From Clostridia bacterium (GTDB lineage Bacteria; Bacillota; DSM-521; Neomoorellales; Neomoorellaceae), in NCBI GenBank assembly GCA_030445875.1, contig JASUSX010000101.1, forward strand, positions 1-7,674: 7,674 nucleotides of DNA. The letters run 5' to 3'. The translations under genes were made by a program, and so were the position numbers. The number at the start of each line of letters is the position of its first letter. The first letter of the stretch is position 1. Shown in pieces: positions 6,437-7,674 of this stretch. The notes beneath the pieces were generated by a model. It did no database searches, was not told the DNA's origin, and saw nothing but the letters and a program-made list of their open reading frames with translations.

Positions 6437-6497
6437 TCACCTCCTTGCCTGCATTTTCATTTCGCGGCTCCGGGCGGCGACCGTCAGCGACGGCTCC
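6437..6497 (-). other. Hairpin plus orphan extended Shine-Dalgarno element in the operon leader
   Basis: CCGTC-AGC-GACGG (6481-6493) is a perfect 5-base stem on a 3-base loop. CGGCTCC is repeated at 6465-6471 and 6491-6497. About 35 bases further along the minus strand is AAGGAGGTGA (6446-6437), a full-length complement to the 16S rRNA 3' end. No start codon lies 5-13 bases after it. A tiny frame (MKMQARR, stop) ends inside it. It sits within the predicted sigma-54 leader RNA. It may be a degenerate leader peptide, a dispersed repeat or a leftover of a lost gene. Confidence 0.4.
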
Positions 6498-6556
6498 TGC
6501 CAAGGTAACCGCGCCGCCGGCAATATGATGTTTTAATCCCCCAAAATCTCTTTAGA

Positions 6557-6572
6557 TGCAAATTCCGTGCCA
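6557..6572 (-). promoter_or_regulatory. Sigma-54 (RpoN) -24/-12 promoter driving the small-subunit/GRE-fumarase-malic enzyme operon
   Basis: On the minus strand TGGCACG-GAAT-TTGCA matches the sigma-54 consensus TGGCACG-N4-TTGCW at every conserved base. There are exactly 10 bases between the invariant GG and GC. Transcription should begin near 6546, giving a leader of about 178 bases before the small-subunit gene. Family knowledge: such promoters are silent without an AAA+ enhancer-binding activator, so this operon is expected to be switched by an inducer. No activator gene lies in the window. Confidence 0.85.
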
Positions 6573-6623
6573 GCAAACAATCACCGTAAAATCCCAACTA
6601 CGACCCGGGCCATGTTAGTGGTT

Positions 6624-6642
6624 GTAAACATTTAGTGTTAAC
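6624..6642. promoter_or_regulatory. Candidate upstream activator dyad for the sigma-54 promoter
   Basis: GTAAAC (6624-6629) and GTTAAC (6637-6642) form an imperfect inverted repeat (5 of 6 paired) in an AT-rich patch. It is centred about 87 bases upstream of the predicted start point, a usual distance for enhancer-binding proteins. The match is weak and unsupported by a second copy. Confidence 0.25.
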
Positions 6643-6760
6643 TTTTTCCGACATATTGACGCCGGCGGCGCCAGGCTAATGGGAGACAGCCCCTTCCCCT
6701 TACCTATTTCGCAGGCCCGGCAGGGTTCGTCTTTTTAACGGGTACTCGTCCCCTCCCCTC

Positions 6761-6779
6761 ACCGGCAAGCAGCGCCGGT
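6761..6779. repeat. GC-rich hairpin downstream of the transporter remnant
   Basis: ACCGGC and GCCGGT pair perfectly around a 7-base loop, about 40 bases after the transporter stop. On the minus strand a G-rich run follows instead of a T-tract, so it is not a classical intrinsic terminator, though it could shield the mRNA end. Confidence 0.4.
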
Positions 6780-6817
6780 AGGGCGGCGGTTATTGCCGGT
6801 GTTAGGCAAGCGCTGTT

Positions 6818-7465
6818 TTATACTTTCCGGGGGGTTATTATTAAAACGGAAAAGATGACCGCCAGGGTACAGAAAAGAATGGCTAGCTGCAGGGCCACCT
6901 GATAGTTCCCCGTAAGGTCGTAGGTCCACCCTGCCAGCAGGGGACTGACCAGGCCCCCTAAACCACCCGGCAATTCCCGATATAAGCGTCATGAGCAAAC
7001 CGATATTCTTTCTCCCAAACATATCACCTATAATGGCTCCCATTTGGGGCCCGTGAATCCCATAACCGATACCAAAGGCTAACGCCCAGGCCCAGAGCCA
7101 GCCAGGGCCGGCGAGCCGGAGTAAAATAATTATCTCCACTCCCATCAGCAAACCCGAAAGGGCCAGCATGTACCGGCGGGCATGGACGGCAGCCATGCCC
7201 CGGCGCACCAGGTAATCACCAAACAGGCCGCCGCCCAGCTTGCCCGGGAGGGCAGTCCCATAATGCCAAAAATATAGGTAGCTGTCTCACGGGCAATGCC
7301 CCGCTCGACACAATAAGCAACGCCATGAACCGTGATTATGGTCAACCCGGCCAGTCCCGCCAGGGGTTCTAAAAATAGCCCGAAGGCGTAATGGACGCCG
7401 TACAAAAACTGGATTAAAAAACCTGCCCCCACACATACCCAGCCGTAATAAAAACGTTTGACCAC
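6818..7465 (-). pseudogene. Decayed major-facilitator transporter (oxalate/formate-antiporter-like)
   Basis: The N-terminus, KRFYYGWVCVGAGFLIQF then YAFGLFLEPL, is the first helix and loop of this family. It jumps directly to LTIITVHGVAYCVERGI, which resembles helix 7, so about half the usual ~400 residues (helices 2-6) are missing. The joint lies near 7347-7367. Two frameshifts follow. One base seems lost in the CCCGGG run at 7243-7248, after which the frame reads KLGGGLFGDYLVRRGM and on to MFGRKNIGLLMTLISGIAG. One base seems gained in the CCC at 6966-6968, after which GGLGGLVSPLLAGWTYDL and the last helix run to the TAA. The shifts cancel: the span is exactly 216 codons. GTG 7465 follows a GGAGG site and is preferred to GTG 7498. 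It starts 42 bases after the activase stop; it may once have carried the pathway's substrate or product. Confidence 0.85.
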
Positions 7466-7507
7466 GCTTTTTCCCCTCCTTCCCGCTTTCGTTGCCACAT
7501 GCTTTTC

Positions 7508-7674
7508 TTAACCGCCGATATCCACCAGCAACCCCCTGGCCTCCAGCTGTTGTTGAAAGTTCTCCAGTTTACCCGTATCTATTGCTTGGGCCTCGAACTT
7601 CATTAAGCGGCCCAGCATACGGTATTTGGGCTCGCCCATACCATGATAGGGTAAGAGGTGGACCTCCCTGATCC
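7508..7674 (-). CDS. Glycyl-radical enzyme activating protein, radical SAM type (partial, C-terminal 54 residues)
   Basis: The frame enters from the right edge and ends at TAA 7510. The visible sequence begins IREVHLLPYHGMGEPKYRMLG and ends GLLVDIGG. The HLLPYHxxGxxKY stretch is the conserved C-terminal signature of PflA/BssD-type activases, which use a [4Fe-4S] cluster and S-adenosylmethionine to make the glycyl radical on their partner. The CxxxCxxC radical-SAM motif lies outside the window. Together with the small and large subunits downstream it gives the order activase, small, large, as in bssD-C-A, although a broken transporter and a separate promoter lie between. If the truncated large subunit is real, this activase has lost its glycine target at this locus. 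Confidence 0.85.
   Translation of the reverse strand, partial: IREVHLLPYHGMGEPKYRMLGRLMKFEAQAIDTGKLENFQQQLEARGLLVDIGG

Larger units (their letters stand above)
6369..6817. other. Regulatory intergenic region upstream of the small-subunit/GRE operon
   Basis: These 449 bases hold no convincing gene. From right to left on the minus strand they contain a hairpin after the transporter remnant (6761-6779), an AT-rich patch with a dyad (6624-6642), the sigma-54 promoter (6557-6572), and a GC-rich block with a hairpin and an orphan ribosome site (6437-6497). No remnant of a bssB-like gene was recognised here. Confidence 0.7.

Noticed and set aside
6369..6503. N-terminal extension of the small-subunit gene to 6503
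   Set aside because: The extension has no cysteine or family similarity and includes the hairpin and orphan ribosome site. ATG 6368 has its own well-placed ribosome site and gives the family length.
6612..6641. Sigma-A-like boxes TTAACA and TAACAT, 18 bases apart, minus strand
   Set aside because: The -10 matches only 4 of 6 positions, and a perfect sigma-54 promoter lies closer to the operon. A weak secondary role cannot be excluded.

Overview
This window reads as a Clostridia-type Firmicutes chromosome segment of moderately high GC. It may come from a Moorella-like thermophilic anaerobe: strong AGGAGG ribosome sites, a two-subunit class I fumarase next to a short malic enzyme, and an oxygen-sensitive glycyl-radical enzyme system all fit. 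The genus is a guess. All supported genes lie on the minus strand, so the text below runs from high to low coordinates.

Right block (7674 to 6818). The window opens inside the 3' end of a glycyl-radical-enzyme activase gene (radical SAM type), followed by a decayed major-facilitator transporter. The transporter has lost about half its length and carries two opposing single-base frameshifts. A 449-base gap follows. It holds a textbook sigma-54 (-24/-12) promoter, a possible upstream activator dyad, and an odd element with a hairpin and an orphan, unusually long Shine-Dalgarno sequence.

Central block (6368 to 1648). This is a tight operon with gaps of about 5 to 25 bases: a 62-residue four-cysteine protein of the BssC/TutF type; an 864-residue chimeric protein; the fumarase beta subunit; and an NAD(P)-malic enzyme. 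An intrinsic terminator ends it. The chimera is the main discovery. Its first ~645 residues are the N-terminal three quarters of a glycyl-radical enzyme of the fumarate-adding (benzylsuccinate synthase-like) kind, with Cys489, Arg504 and Trp609 spaced as I recall them in BssA. The last ~218 residues are a class I fumarase alpha subunit lacking its N-terminal ~60 residues. The glycyl-radical domain itself is gone.

The order activase, small subunit, large subunit mirrors the bss order D, C, A. A malic enzyme and a fumarase behind a fumarate-consuming enzyme would make a supply line: pyruvate to malate to fumarate, then addition of fumarate to an unknown substrate. The ancestral operon was probably intact. 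In this genome, or in this assembly, a deletion has joined the large-subunit gene in frame to fumarase alpha, and may have removed other genes between them.

Left block (1404 to 1). A separate transcription unit starts at a perfect sigma-A promoter (TTGACA, 17 bases, TATAAT) flanked by related inverted repeats. It encodes a PlsC-type acyltransferase and a patatin-like phospholipase that runs off the left edge. No rRNA, tRNA, CRISPR array or intact mobile element was seen.
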